DNA of 22,055 nucleotides from contig JBCBKE010000051.1 in the NCBI GenBank assembly GCA_038522375.1, forward strand, positions 1 through 22,055, written 5' to 3'. Below the pieces are notes generated by a model. The model was given only the letters and a program-made list of their open reading frames with translations, searched no databases and was not told where the DNA came from. Source of the DNA: UBA5336 sp038522375. GTDB taxonomy: Bacteria > Pseudomonadota > Alphaproteobacteria > Caulobacterales > Hyphomonadaceae. Each line of letters opens with the position of its first letter. The first letter of the stretch is position 1. This document shows, piece after piece, positions 14,041 through 21,734 of the stretch. A program made the translations under genes and the position numbers.

Positions 14041-15933
14041 TCAGCCCGGAGTGTCGCCAAGGAGTGTGTCTTCATCCAGGGATAGGCCGGGTTCCGGTGT
14101 CGTGAGGGGGGCATCCTCGTCATCATCGCTATCGGATACCTCGTCCCCAAGGCCCTTTTCGGCCTCCGCTGCGGCATCGGTGATGAATTGAGGCTGGTCG
14201 CCGCCCAGCCCGAGCGCGGCCCAGACGGCCTCGCCAAGGGCCTGGGTTCGGCGGTCGATGGCGGCCTGGTCCCAGACCGGTTCCTTGAAGGCGCCGACCG
14301 CCGTCGCGTATCCTTTCAGCCTCCCGAGGGACGAGGCCATCACGGCCTGTTTCTCCGCATAGGACTTGTTGTCGAGGGTCGTGTTCAGACCGCTCGGAAT
14401 GAGGGCGAGATTGCCGAGGAGATTTCGGCTTCGGCGGACGGTCACCGTATCGGGAAAACGCTTGTACCAATCAGAGCCAGGTGGCGGGTTTTGCGGCAGG
14501 ATATGCTCGACGGTGGGCGTGTCGGCGCCATTTTTCAGGAGCTGGGGAATCGCAGATGGATCGTCCATGGCCTCCAGCCAGGTGAGCAGTCTCAACCGAA
14601 GTGTGCGGTCTTCGAGCGGGCCTGACAGCGTGTTGCGGATGCGGCGTTGGCGCGGGGGCAGGATCGGCGGCAGCGGAATTGCTGCAGCGTCGCCGGCCCC
14701 CAGCATGGTGCGCGCCCCGTAGAAATAGGCCCGGCGGCGTTTTGGCTCGTCCCGGGCAATTTCCAGCGCCATGCAGGCTTTCTGGAGATGGGACAGGCGT
14801 TCAGCGAGCCAGTCATTGGCTGCGGTCACCCCGCCGCGTGCCCGAGCGCGCCGCCTTTGCCACTTTCGCACCAGCATCAGGGCATAGGGCTTCCACTCGA
14901 CCCAATCGATCACCCAGACGGGGCGCAAGGGTTGCAGGCCCGGCGATCCCATCCAGCGAGGTTGCTGGACCGCATGGATGTCGTTCCAGGCATCGGCATA
15001 GTGAAGGAGGGTGTTGAACCAATCGCCCAGCACCTGGGGATGGTTCCCGCGTTTTTCCGCCATCCAGTCGGTGAGGGCATGGAACGGGTCAGGTTCCGGC
15101 TCGCCGCTGAGATTGCGGAAGATCACATCGACGGTGAGGACAAAAGCGCGGAAATCGTATCGTACCCGCCCGCGCAGCCTGTCCCAACCGGCGATCAGGG
15201 CTTCGGCCTCCACCGAATCGCCGGCGATCCCGGGTAACCGGGTCTTGATCAGGTCCACATCATCCATGGTGACCCCACGCATGTTCACCGTCTCGAACAT
15301 GCGCAGGGCGATGTCCCGGGTCTCCGCATTCAGGTGGACGATGTAGAGATCGGTGGTGAGAACAGCCGCCAGGCCCCGGAGCATCGAGCGACCGTCATAA
15401 CTCAGGGTGCCGCGATCAAGGATGCCCCGGGCGGAGAATGTCTCCAGGATGGTTCGGCGGGCTTCCTCGATGACCACAAACCGGTTGAAGACCTTCTGGG
15501 TCCGGGGCCAATGCGCGGTGGCGCCCCGCGGCTGGACATGGCGGATCAGGGTTTCATCTTCGCCGCCGATCTCGAACCTGAACGCGCCTTGGGGGTCGCA
15601 GATGCAATCGTGCAGCGCATCGGCCAGGGGTTCGTCGCCGAGCAAGTCCCGGACAATGGCGATCAGCAGGGTAAGGGTGATCGTGCGTTGCAGCCCGTCA
15701 TAGAGGCGAAGCTCGCCACCCATGTCTGCGTAGCCCACGAAGGAGCCAATGAAGTAGCCGGGTGAGGCGATATCCTGGTTCTTGCGGTCCAGGTAGCCGA
15801 AGAGGTCGCCGAGCAACTCGCTGACCTGTTGGCCCGACCAGACATAGTCCCGCTGCACATGGGCAGGGCGAACCCTGTAGGCCTGCATGAAATCACCGAA
15901 GCCGATCGCCTCCGGTTCAACCGGTCGCCGCAT
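14041..15933 (-). CDS. DUF262/DUF1524 protein, GmrSD/SspE-like probable restriction nuclease
   Basis: A complete 630-residue protein starting at ATG 15933 behind a good ribosome site (ggaggatagc). The N-terminal DUF262 (ParB/Srx-like) part has QRDYVW (27-32), the nucleotide-handling motif in the form YDGLQRTITLTLL (78-90; usually DGQQR), and FETVNMRGVTMDDVDLIK (213-230). The C-terminal DUF1524 His-Me/HNH nuclease part has VEHILPQNP (475-483) with H477, then SRNLLGNLALI (502-512), N517 and K528. This is the architecture of GmrSD, which cuts glucosylated hydroxymethylcytosine DNA, and of SspE, which responds to phosphorothioated DNA. The tail after about 605 is strongly acidic. It lies alone between hldE (convergent, 27 bases away) and recF (divergent); no methylase, dnd/ssp or BREX partner is visible. 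Antiphage role is inferred. Confidence 0.85.
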   Translation of the reverse strand: MRRPVEPEAIGFGDFMQAYRVRPAHVQRDYVWSGQQVSELLGDLFGYLDRKNQDIASPGYFIGSFVGYADMGGELRLYDGLQRTITLTLLIAIVRDLLGDEPLADALHDCICDPQGAFRFEIGGEDETLIRHVQPRGATAHWPRTQKVFNRFVVIEEARRTILETFSARGILDRGTLSYDGRSMLRGLAAVLTTDLYIVHLNAETRDIALRMFETVNMRGVTMDDVDLIKTRLPGIAGDSVEAEALIAGWDRLRGRVRYDFRAFVLTVDVIFRNLSGEPEPDPFHALTDWMAEKRGNHPQVLGDWFNTLLHYADAWNDIHAVQQPRWMGSPGLQPLRPVWVIDWVEWKPYALMLVRKWQRRRARARGGVTAANDWLAERLSHLQKACMALEIARDEPKRRRAYFYGARTMLGAGDAAAIPLPPILPPRQRRIRNTLSGPLEDRTLRLRLLTWLEAMDDPSAIPQLLKNGADTPTVEHILPQNPPPGSDWYKRFPDTVTVRRSRNLLGNLALIPSGLNTTLDNKSYAEKQAVMASSLGRLKGYATAVGAFKEPVWDQAAIDRRTQALGEAVWAALGLGGDQPQFITDAAAEAEKGLGDEVSDSDDDEDAPLTTPEPGLSLDEDTLLGDTPG

Positions 15934-16040
15934 GCTATCCTCCCACCCCTTCTGTAGAAACCGCGCCCTTTGGCATCAACGGTTTTCACAGAACAGCGGC
16001 ATGGCGAGCTGCAAGAACCATGCGATAAGCCTCCGGAACC

Positions 16041-17150
16041 ATGTCCGTCCTGACCCGCCTGCGCCTCACTGAGTTTCGCAATTATGCGTCCCTCGACCTC
16101 CCCCTGGATGGCCGGCATGTCTGCCTGTTCGGGGCGAATGGGGCGGGAAAGACCAATTTGTTGGAAGCGATCACGCAGTTGGGGCCGGGGCGGGGCTTGC
16201 GGTCGGCAGCGATCGGTGACCTCTCGCGGCACGGCGCCGGTGTGGGCTGGGCTGTTGCCGGACAGCTCGGTGAGCGGAAAATCGGGGTCGGGCTGGACCG
16301 GCAGGGGGCAGCGGCCAAGCGGATCGTGCGTATGGACGGTGAAACCGTGGCAGCCGCAGACCTCGCTGCGCTGGTCCGGATCGTTTGGCTGACCCCGGCC
16401 ATGGATGGGGTGTTCCGCGGCGGGGCCGGCGACCGCCGACGCTTTTTCGACCGCCAGGTCATGTCCCATATTCCCGGCCATGGGCCGGCGGCGGCGCGCT
16501 ATGAGAAGGCGATGCGGGAACGCAATGCGCTGCTCGAGCGCGGACAGGTGGACCCCGGCTGGGCCGATGCCATTGAAGCGCGGATGGCCGAGGCCGGCGC
16601 CGAGATGGCCTTCAATCGCGCCTTTGTTCTGGAGCGGCTGAAGACGGCGATTGCCGGACGGGCCGAGGGCGCGTTTCCCAAGGCGGAGCTGGCGCTTGAT
16701 GGGGAGACCGAAGCGGCAGCGGCAGATGGCACGGGGCCGGAGATGCTCGCGGCCCAGCTGGTCGAGACGTACCGGTCGATGCGGGGCGCAGATATCAAGG
16801 CGGGTCGGACGCTGAAGGGGCCGCACCGGACCGATCTGATGGTGATCCATGCACCAACCGGGGCGCCGGCGCGGGAAGCCTCGACCGGGCAGCAGAAGGC
16901 GCTGCTGATCGGATTGGTGCTGGCATCGGCGTCGGCGCTTCGGGGGCAGCAGGATGGGCCCACACCGCTACTGTTGCTGGACGAGGCGGCGGCGCACCTG
17001 GATGCGGACCGGCGAGCGGCGCTCTTTGACGAGCTTTCGGCGCTCGGCGGCCAGGCGTGGCTGACGGGCACCGAAGCGTTCCTGTTCGAGGCGTTTGGAG
17101 ACCGGGCCCAGCGAGTGCGTGTGACCGAAGGCGCGGCGACGCCTTGCTGA
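16041..17150 (+). CDS. recF: DNA replication and repair protein RecF
   Basis: RecF is an SMC-like ATPase that, with RecO and RecR, loads RecA at single-strand gaps. The 369-residue protein begins LTRLRLTEFRNYASLDL, the RecF-specific N-terminus, then the Walker A GANGAGKTNLLEAI (31-44). The ABC signature region is REASTGQQKALLIGLVLASA, and LLLLDEAAAHLDADRR is Walker B with the D-loop. WLTGTEAFLFEAF ends the domain. Length is typical. ATG 16041 follows ccggaa weakly. It starts 107 bases from the divergent DUF262/DUF1524 gene. dnaN and gyrB, its neighbours in many bacteria, are absent here, which is common in Alphaproteobacteria. The M20 peptidase gene begins 48 bases after its stop. Confidence 0.96.
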   Translation: MSVLTRLRLTEFRNYASLDLPLDGRHVCLFGANGAGKTNLLEAITQLGPGRGLRSAAIGDLSRHGAGVGWAVAGQLGERKIGVGLDRQGAAAKRIVRMDGETVAAADLAALVRIVWLTPAMDGVFRGGAGDRRRFFDRQVMSHIPGHGPAAARYEKAMRERNALLERGQVDPGWADAIEARMAEAGAEMAFNRAFVLERLKTAIAGRAEGAFPKAELALDGETEAAAADGTGPEMLAAQLVETYRSMRGADIKAGRTLKGPHRTDLMVIHAPTGAPAREASTGQQKALLIGLVLASASALRGQQDGPTPLLLLDEAAAHLDADRRAALFDELSALGGQAWLTGTEAFLFEAFGDRAQRVRVTEGAATPC

Positions 17151-17198
17151 TCCGGCGCGCGAGGCGCAAGACTGCAGGAACAAGGGAATGGAGGATCG

Positions 17199-18701
17199 AT
17201 GATGGGCGTCTTGGCAAAACTGCTGGCCGGTGCGGCTGGCATTGTCGCTTTGCTGGCCGTGATCGTGGTCATCAGGACACTGAGCTATGGCGGCAGCTCG
17301 GACATCGCTGCCATCGATCTGCCGGAGGTGCCTGCGATCAGCGCGGAACGGGCCGCGGCTCGCCTGGGCGAAGCGATCCGCATCAAGACGATTACCGTGG
17401 CAGCGGGCGACCCACGGCCCGGACAGGAAGGGCCATGGCTCGATCTTCACGCGTGGCTGGAGGATACTTATCCGTCTGCCCATGGGGCAATGACCAGGGA
17501 GTTGGTGGCAGATACATTGTCCCTGCTCTACACGTGGGAGGGATCGGACCCTGCCCTGGACCCGCTGCTGTTGATGGCGCACCAGGACGTGGTTCCCGTG
17601 AACATCGGGACCGAAGGCGACTGGACCGGCGGGCCGTTCTCCGGCGACATCATCGACGGCCATGTCTACGGGCGCGGGGCGATTGATGACAAGGGCTCAC
17701 TGGTGGCACTCATGGAAGCCGCGGACGCCCTGGCCGCCTCCGGCTTCGCGCCCCGGCGCACCGTTCACTTCATGTTCGGGCACGATGAGGAGGTCTCTGG
17801 ATCGGGGGCCGAGAAGGGCGTGGCCTTGCTGAAATCGCGGGGCGTTTCGCCGGTCATGGCGCTGGACGAGGGGTTCATGATCGTCGATCCCTCGCCGCTC
17901 ACCGGAAAGCCGATGGCGTTCATCGGTGTGGCGGAAAAGGGCTACATGACCGTGGAGATCACGGCCACAGCTGAGGGGGGCCACTCATCGACCCCGCCGC
18001 GTGACAGTGCTGCGGTACGCCTGTCCCGCGCCCTGGTTGCTCTCGATGAGAACCAGATGCCCGCCGACTTTGCCCGTCCGCCGATCTCGACGTTGTTCGA
18101 GGCGGCGGCCGCTGACATGCCGTTGATCAGCCGGATGGCGTTTGCCAATCTCTGGCTCTTCCAGGGCACCGTTGAGGGCCAGATGGCCGGCATCCCGTCT
18201 GCCAACGCCATGATCAGGACCACGACCGCGCCGACGATGCTAATCGGGTCAGCCAAGGAGAATGTGCTGGCCCAGCGGGCAACGGCGGTGGTGAACTTCC
18301 GGATCCATCCAAACGATACCGAAGATGATGTGCTGGCCCATGTGAAAAGGGTCACTGCGGGGATCCCGGACCTCTCGATCAAGATGGGCACCAGCGGTAT
18401 CAGGGGTCCAGGCGCATCGCCTGTCTCGCCGACGGACAATCGCGCCTATGCGGTCCTGGCCGCCGTGGCGGCCGACGCCAGCGATGGGGCGCCCGTCGCG
18501 CCAGGCCTCGTTCTGGGGGCGACCGACGCCCGCTATGCGTCTGCCATCACCGATAGTGTCTATCGGTTTTTCCCGGCCGTCATGTCGCCTGAGGACCTTT
18601 CGGGCTTTCACGGGACCAATGAACGGATGAGCGTTGCGAACATGGGGCGGCTCGCCAGGGGGTACGCCCAGATCATCACCGCCATGGATTCGGCGGATTG
18701 A
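17199..18701 (+). CDS. Membrane-anchored M20 family metallopeptidase (CPS1/PM20D1-like)
   Basis: A 500-residue dizinc hydrolase with one N-terminal membrane helix (about 4-26), so the enzyme domain probably lies in the periplasm. Metal and catalytic residues are all present: H128 and D130 in LLLMAHQDVVPV, bridging D163 in YGRGAIDDKG, general base E197 and metal E198 in FGHDEEVSG, D223 in ALDEGF, and H471 in LSGFHGTNER. GGHSSTPP marks the lid/dimerisation domain. Length and the long spacer between H128 and the lid fit the carboxypeptidase S / PM20D1 branch, whose members cleave C-terminal residues or hydrolyse N-acyl amino acids. Substrate is not known. ATG 17199 follows ggaggatcg; the adjacent ATG 17202 is equivalent. 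It trails recF by 48 bases and converges with the DUF885 gene. Confidence 0.93.
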   Translation: MMGVLAKLLAGAAGIVALLAVIVVIRTLSYGGSSDIAAIDLPEVPAISAERAAARLGEAIRIKTITVAAGDPRPGQEGPWLDLHAWLEDTYPSAHGAMTRELVADTLSLLYTWEGSDPALDPLLLMAHQDVVPVNIGTEGDWTGGPFSGDIIDGHVYGRGAIDDKGSLVALMEAADALAASGFAPRRTVHFMFGHDEEVSGSGAEKGVALLKSRGVSPVMALDEGFMIVDPSPLTGKPMAFIGVAEKGYMTVEITATAEGGHSSTPPRDSAAVRLSRALVALDENQMPADFARPPISTLFEAAAADMPLISRMAFANLWLFQGTVEGQMAGIPSANAMIRTTTAPTMLIGSAKENVLAQRATAVVNFRIHPNDTEDDVLAHVKRVTAGIPDLSIKMGTSGIRGPGASPVSPTDNRAYAVLAAVAADASDGAPVAPGLVLGATDARYASAITDSVYRFFPAVMSPEDLSGFHGTNERMSVANMGRLARGYAQIITAMDSAD

Positions 18702-18703
18702 AT

Positions 18704-18732
18704 GACCGAGCCCTGCGGCAGGGGCGGTCTTT
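18704..18732 (+). terminator. Hairpin between convergent M20 and DUF885 genes
   Basis: gaccg (18704-18708) and ccctg (18711-18715) pair with caggg (18719-18723) and cggtc (18725-18729); a small internal bulge separates two 5-bp stems, and three Ts follow. It lies three bases after the M20 stop. The stem is good but the T-run short, so it is a moderate terminator, possibly used from both sides. Confidence 0.5.
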
Positions 18733-18744
18733 CGCGGGCCGTCA

Positions 18745-20646
18745 TCAACCAACCTGGGCGTTGGCCCAAACGTCGAGTTCGGCTTCCACCTGGGGGAAGG
18801 GACGGGGGCCGGTGGACAGGAGCGTATAGTGGAAGGCGGCGGGATCGAAATCGTTTCCAAGGGCCCTGCTCGCGCGGCTCCTGAGGGCCTGGAAAACGCT
18901 GCGTCCGAAAATCGCGGCCATCGCGCGTCCGGGCTCCACGGAAATCCTCCAAAGCGCATCAATGGCCTCGCGGTCGATCCGGCCCGACCCCTCGCGCAGG
19001 AAGGTGAGCGCGGCATCGCTTGTCCAGCCCTGGCCGTGGATTCCAAGGTCGAGGATCGCTTCAGACGCGAGGTCGAGACCGGCTTGCAGCCGGAAGGCGA
19101 CCCCTACGGGATCGTCGTCCCTTGCCAGTTCCGCAGCCAGGTCCAGCCCGTAGGCGGACCAGGCGTCGCTGAAGCCTTCGATATGGGTGAAATACCGCAG
19201 GAAAGGTTGGGACGTATCCTCGATGGCGAGTGCGCGGGCCAGATGACGACCGGGCAGTCCCTGTTGATGGAGGCGCGGCAGGAAGGTGGGGAGGCTGAGC
19301 GCCGGCGAGCGGGGGTGCAGTCTCAAGGTGCCCGACAGACTGCCGTCTGCGGCAGCTGGTTCATAGGACACCACATCCGATGGATAGGCTGCCCAAAGGG
19401 CGTCTGGCGAGAGTGTGACGACCGCGTCGGCGTCGGGCAGGCGGGCCACGATCTGGCGCAGGCGGGGACGAAGTGCCTCCATTTCCTCGCCAAGGGTGCG
19501 GGCCAGGTCGGTCGCGGTCAACGCCTCCGAGGTGTGGGCTGCGGCAAGGGCGGCGCGGCGATCTGCGATGGGTCCGCTGGCGAGCCCGAGGGCATCAAGG
19601 GCTGCGTTGAACCGGCGTGTGGCCGTTCGCAGGCGAACCTCCATGTCGGCCAGGAGGTCGTTCGTGTTCGCTCCACGGCGGAGATCGGCGCTGAGCAGGG
19701 CGGCATAGTAATCGCCGCCGATCGGGAACGTTCCCACGCCGGGAAGGTCGGAGGCCTGGTCAAACAGGCGCCCCGCTGATCCGGCAAGATCGCGATAGGC
19801 GGCCTGAAGCGGGCCGACAAGGGTTCGCGTTGCTGCCACCAACATCGACTGCCGGGCCTCGGCGGAGAGCCCATCGAGCGCTTCGGTCCGGTTGGCGAGG
19901 TCAAGGAGCAGGGGATGCTGGTCGACGGAGAGGTCGGCGAGGGCGGCGGCGGTTGCGGCGATGCGGCTGAGGATTGGTCGCGGCGGGAGAATGCCGGCAT
20001 AGGCGTCTGCTTCAAGCCGTCTTTGTTCATCCCGGATGGTCTCGGGGAGTGCGTTCAGCCGTTCGAGATAGGCGTCGGCGTCCGGTACGCTGGTGATGGG
20101 GTGGCGCGACAGCAGGAGGCGGGGACCATCGAGATAGGCGCCGCTGCGATGGTCGATCACATAGGGGCGACACGCCGAAAGGGAGACGCGTCCAAAGCCG
20201 AATGACTGGATGGCGACGGCGCGTTCGAAGGCACCCATGATCGCAAGCTGATGGGTTCTCAACCGCGATTGCGGCGCTGCAGCGGGCAGGTTGGCAAGCG
20301 TATTCAGGGTCTCCAGCCGGTCGAGACGGCTGCGTTCAAACCCGGCCTGGGAGCGGGGAGACAGTCGGGCTAGCGCGCTGGCAGGGGCACCGCGACCGGC
20401 CAATCCGAGCCAGGTGACCGCTTCGGGCTCGGTTTCGACGGCCTGCTGGGCGATCTGGTCGAGGGCGGTGCGGATCTCGCGGGACAACCTGTCCTGGCCG
20501 CCGGCCGTGTCGGCCTCGCCCGTACACCCCGTGGCCAGGCCGATACTGCCCAAGGCCGAGAGCCCGATGAATTCGCGCCGGCCGATGGGTCCCAACCCGT
20601 TCTGCCGGAGCGTCTGGGCAGGGCCGCCAAATCCTTCACCTGCCAT
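18745..20646 (-). CDS. Tat-exported DUF885 protein with degenerate metal site
   Basis: A 633-residue protein, start ATG 20646 behind aaaggcgag; in-frame ATG 20661 is possible but has no ribosome site. The N-terminus has a twin-arginine motif, GRREFIGLSALG (22-33), and a weak lipobox ending at C41, so it is probably a folded-exported lipoprotein. The rest follows the DUF885 pattern: a long helical region, EGFSDAWSAYGLDLAAEL (490-507) in place of EGWALYxExL, and a late LDLGIHGQGWT block. DUF885 proteins normally carry HExxPGHH, thought to bind zinc for peptidase activity. Here the equivalent stretch is QQGLPGRHL (461-469), losing the first His, the Glu and the next His. It is probably not an active metallopeptidase of the usual type. 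Divergent from the SapC-family gene. Family call good; inactivity inferred. Confidence 0.85.
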   Translation of the reverse strand: MAGEGFGGPAQTLRQNGLGPIGRREFIGLSALGSIGLATGCTGEADTAGGQDRLSREIRTALDQIAQQAVETEPEAVTWLGLAGRGAPASALARLSPRSQAGFERSRLDRLETLNTLANLPAAAPQSRLRTHQLAIMGAFERAVAIQSFGFGRVSLSACRPYVIDHRSGAYLDGPRLLLSRHPITSVPDADAYLERLNALPETIRDEQRRLEADAYAGILPPRPILSRIAATAAALADLSVDQHPLLLDLANRTEALDGLSAEARQSMLVAATRTLVGPLQAAYRDLAGSAGRLFDQASDLPGVGTFPIGGDYYAALLSADLRRGANTNDLLADMEVRLRTATRRFNAALDALGLASGPIADRRAALAAAHTSEALTATDLARTLGEEMEALRPRLRQIVARLPDADAVVTLSPDALWAAYPSDVVSYEPAAADGSLSGTLRLHPRSPALSLPTFLPRLHQQGLPGRHLARALAIEDTSQPFLRYFTHIEGFSDAWSAYGLDLAAELARDDDPVGVAFRLQAGLDLASEAILDLGIHGQGWTSDAALTFLREGSGRIDREAIDALWRISVEPGRAMAAIFGRSVFQALRSRASRALGNDFDPAAFHYTLLSTGPRPFPQVEAELDVWANAQVG

Positions 20647-20688
20647 GGTCTCGCCTTTCATCAACCCGTGTTGGCCGGCATCATCCGC

Positions 20689-20698
20689 CGTAATTACG
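20689..20698. promoter_or_regulatory. 10-bp palindrome in the DUF885/SapC divergent gap
   Basis: cgtaattacg is a perfect palindrome midway between the two divergent starts, just upstream of a candidate SapC promoter. It could be an operator for a dimeric regulator; it is short enough to arise by chance. Confidence 0.3.
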
Positions 20699-20723
20699 AC
20701 AAAACTGTAACGAATATCCGCTG

Positions 20724-20752
20724 TTGTTCGCCGATGACTAATCGGTTATCCG
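20724..20752 (+). promoter_or_regulatory. Candidate promoter of the SapC-family gene
   Basis: TTGTTC (20724-20729), a 17-base spacer and TATCCG (20747-20752) make a fair sigma-70-type promoter. It ends 30 bases before the GTG start, leaving a short leader with the ribosome site caggag. Confidence 0.4.
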
Positions 20753-20782
20753 GTCGCGCGTTCAAGTCAGGAGAAAAGCACC

Positions 20783-21583
20783 GTGGACAACAACCCGAAT
20801 GCGCCCCAGGATCCGGGGACAGCGCAACTCAGTGGTAACGTTCTTTTCTACAAGCAGCCTGAGCCGCTTTCCGCCCAGGCCCACGGAATGCTTGGCGTCA
20901 CGCAGATCCAGCAACCCTTCGGATTTCTGCGCGAGGCCCATGCCGTTCCGGTCACCGTGACAGAGTTTGGCATGGCCGCCAGCGCGTACCCCGTGATTTT
21001 CGTCGGCGACGACCGTACGCCGGTGGCCGTCATGGGCATCCGCCAGGGCCAGAACCTTTACGTCACGGCGGACGGCCAGACCGATCCGGACTTCTATGTG
21101 CCGGCTTTCGTGCGGCGCTATCCCTTCGTGTTCGCGTCCGATGACCAGTCTGACCGCCTCCTGCTTTGTATCGATCGGTATGCACCGATGGTTTCGGAGA
21201 CCCCGGAGGTTCCGTTCTTCAATAATGGAGAGCCTTCCCCTTTCACCAATGAAGCCATCGAGTTCTGCAAGGAATTCGAGCGTCAACGCCGGGCCACCGT
21301 CGAGTTTGCGCAGATCATCGCGAAGTTTGACCTGTTCGAGCAGAAGACCGTGGCGTTCCAGCCCCGCGATGCCGAGGGCAATGCCGTTGGCGAGCAGCAG
21401 AAGATCGCCGATTACTGGGCCGTGTCCGAAGAGCGGCTCAACGCCCTCAGCAACGAGTCGTACATGGAGCTGAAGAATAATGGTGCCATCGGTGCGATCT
21501 ATGCGCACCTGATTTCACTGTTGAACTGGCCCCGGACGATCCAGCGAGCGATTCGCGCCCAACAAGCGACCGGAACAGCCTAG
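20783..21583 (+). CDS. SapC family protein
   Basis: A 266-residue protein starting with GTG at 20783, preceded by caggag at a normal distance; no ATG fits the conserved N-terminus. It matches the SapC family: HGMLGVTQIQQPFGFLREAH (34-53), VPVTVTEFGMAASAYPVIFV (55-74), then FYVPAFVRRYPFVFA (104-118), LLLCIDRYAPMV and the C-terminal LKNNGAIGAIYAHLISLLNW. SapC was first named from Campylobacter, where it is linked to surface-layer/serum-resistance loci; in alphaproteobacteria its role is not established, though relatives often occur near TonB receptors. There is no signal peptide or membrane helix. Database labels as a peptide-transport permease come from a name clash. It is a single-gene unit with its own promoter and terminator. 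Confidence 0.9.
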   Translation: MDNNPNAPQDPGTAQLSGNVLFYKQPEPLSAQAHGMLGVTQIQQPFGFLREAHAVPVTVTEFGMAASAYPVIFVGDDRTPVAVMGIRQGQNLYVTADGQTDPDFYVPAFVRRYPFVFASDDQSDRLLLCIDRYAPMVSETPEVPFFNNGEPSPFTNEAIEFCKEFERQRRATVEFAQIIAKFDLFEQKTVAFQPRDAEGNAVGEQQKIADYWAVSEERLNALSNESYMELKNNGAIGAIYAHLISLLNWPRTIQRAIRAQQATGTA

Positions 21584-21607
21584 CGCTGCCGAAGAACCGG
21601 CAACAGG

Positions 21608-21636
21608 AAGGCGGCTCTCGGATGGGCCGCCTTTTT
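21608..21636 (+). terminator. Rho-independent terminator after the SapC-family gene
   Basis: aaggcggc (21608-21615) pairs exactly with gccgcctt (21626-21633) over a 10-base loop; the T-run continues to 21636. It lies 24 bases after the SapC stop, making that gene a separate unit from the DsbD-like gene downstream. Confidence 0.8.
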
Positions 21637-21734
21637 GTTGCGCGCCGTGTTCACGCTCCCTCACGATCCCGAGAGGGGCTTTCATTTCTTCAGCTTTGGC
21701 GCATATGCGTAGCGGGACAGCCACAAAGGACGCC

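Noticed and set aside
14025..14042. 6-bp hairpin between hldE and the DUF262/DUF1524 gene
   Set aside because: gacgac/gtcgtc has no T-run and overlaps the end of the convergent gene; too weak to call a terminator.
15663..16850. A 395-codon leftward frame opposite recF
   Set aside because: It overlaps recF and the start of the DUF262/DUF1524 gene, both strongly supported, and contains no recognisable domain.
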